DNA from: DAOTVD01 sp034437075
GTDB lineage: Bacteria > Chloroflexota > Anaerolineae > Aggregatilineales > J027
Assembly: GCA_034437075.1 (NCBI GenBank)
Contig: DAOTVD010000463.1
Span: 1 to 14,362 of the forward strand
DNA: 14,362 bases
Direction: 5' to 3'
Shown here: positions 14,203 through 14,362 of the stretch, in pieces
Numbering within the stretch: the first letter of the stretch is position 1
How the letters are laid out: every line of letters starts with the position of its first letter
Translations under genes and position numbers: made by a program
The notes under the pieces: model-generated
The model's database searches: none
The model's input: only the letters and a program-made list of their open reading frames with translations
What the model was told of the DNA's origin: nothing

Positions 14203-14362
14203 TTAAGGCACGGGCGTCAGCGTGGGCAAGGGCGTGTAGGTGGGCAAGGGCGTATAGGTCGGCAGGGGCGTTAGCGTTGGCTGGGCCGCTTCCCCGCTCG
14301 TTGTGCCATTGGCGGGGGCGCTAGCCCCCCCGGCGTTTTCGTCCAGGGCGATGCTTTCTAAG
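14203..14362 (-). CDS. C-terminal fragment of a protein with a Thr/Pro-rich repeat tail
   Basis: The minus-strand frame entering at 14361 is open to a TAA at 14205-14203 and encodes 52 residues. It begins LESIALDENAGGASAPANG, is rich in Ala, Gly, Thr and Ser, and ends with three copies of a hexapeptide of the form TPLPTY/TPLPTL before TPVP and the stop. Such tails are typical linkers or ends of exported Chloroflexota proteins and resemble the TP-rich linkers of the LysM/LTD protein here. The functional domain lies outside the window, so no function can be given. The coding call rests on the open frame, the in-frame repeat and the terminator immediately downstream. Confidence 0.6.
   Translation of the reverse strand, partial: LESIALDENAGGASAPANGTTSGEAAQPTLTPLPTYTPLPTYTPLPTLTPVP
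14222..14275. repeat. Three tandem 18-bp repeats
   Basis: Three 18-bp units (14222-14239, 14240-14257, 14258-14275). The first two differ at one position; the third is more diverged. They encode the TPLPTY-type hexapeptides of the minus-strand partial gene. Confidence 0.7.

Noticed and set aside
1..14362. CRISPR arrays, tRNA or rRNA genes
   Set aside because: No regularly spaced direct repeats, cloverleaf-like sequences or rRNA-like blocks were recognised on either strand by reading.

Overview
The window is a GC-rich (roughly 60%) bacterial chromosome segment with short intergenic gaps, ATGA/TGATG-type stop/start overlaps and several secreted or membrane proteins with acidic or Thr/Pro-rich tails. 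The gene mix fits a member of the Chloroflexota (Anaerolineae-like), probably from a draft or metagenome assembly. This taxonomic guess is inference from protein style; no rRNA or tRNA is present.

Layout. (1) 1-74 is the tail of a membrane protein. (2) 120-1148 is the clamp-loader delta-prime subunit (holB). (3) 1275-2399, minus, is a BMP/PnrA-type ABC-transporter binding protein interrupted by a single in-frame TAG. It converges on holB across a hairpin. (4) 2400-2774 is non-coding. It holds a likely promoter on each side and a 176-bp MITE-like element with 10-bp terminal inverted repeats, nested palindromes and a G-quadruplex motif. (5) 2775-4019 is a soluble GAF histidine kinase. (6) 4119-7180 is a co-directional stress/housekeeping group behind a good sigma-70-like promoter: a type II J-domain chaperone, a membrane-anchored HtrA protease and NH3-dependent NAD synthetase. 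(7) 7191-8890, minus, is a translationally coupled pair resembling the two subunits of class 1B dihydroorotate dehydrogenase (PyrD/PyrK), but both lack hallmark residues. (8) 9046-10658 is a membrane-anchored LysM plus lamin-tail-domain protein overlapping a DUF1992 gene. (9) 10787-14107 is a partner-switching signalling module. One 990-residue protein carries a membrane sensor, a GAF domain, a SpoIIE-type phosphatase and an RsbW-like kinase, and is followed 3 nt later by a STAS antagonist. (10) 14203-14362, minus, is the C-terminus of a gene with TPLPTY repeats, converging on the STAS gene across a strong hairpin.

How it works together. The clearest system is region 9. The extracytoplasmic sensor and GAF domain probably set the balance between phosphatase and kinase activities that compete for Ser57 of the adjacent STAS protein. 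No sigma factor or other output lies in the window. The kinase tail contains a DSAGI motif whose DNA matches the STAS phosphosite over 14 nt. The most enzymatically uncertain pair is region 7, which should not be annotated as pyrimidine synthesis. Other points for a second look are the amber codon in the BMP gene, an 11-G tract in the PyrK-like gene and the MITE-like element.
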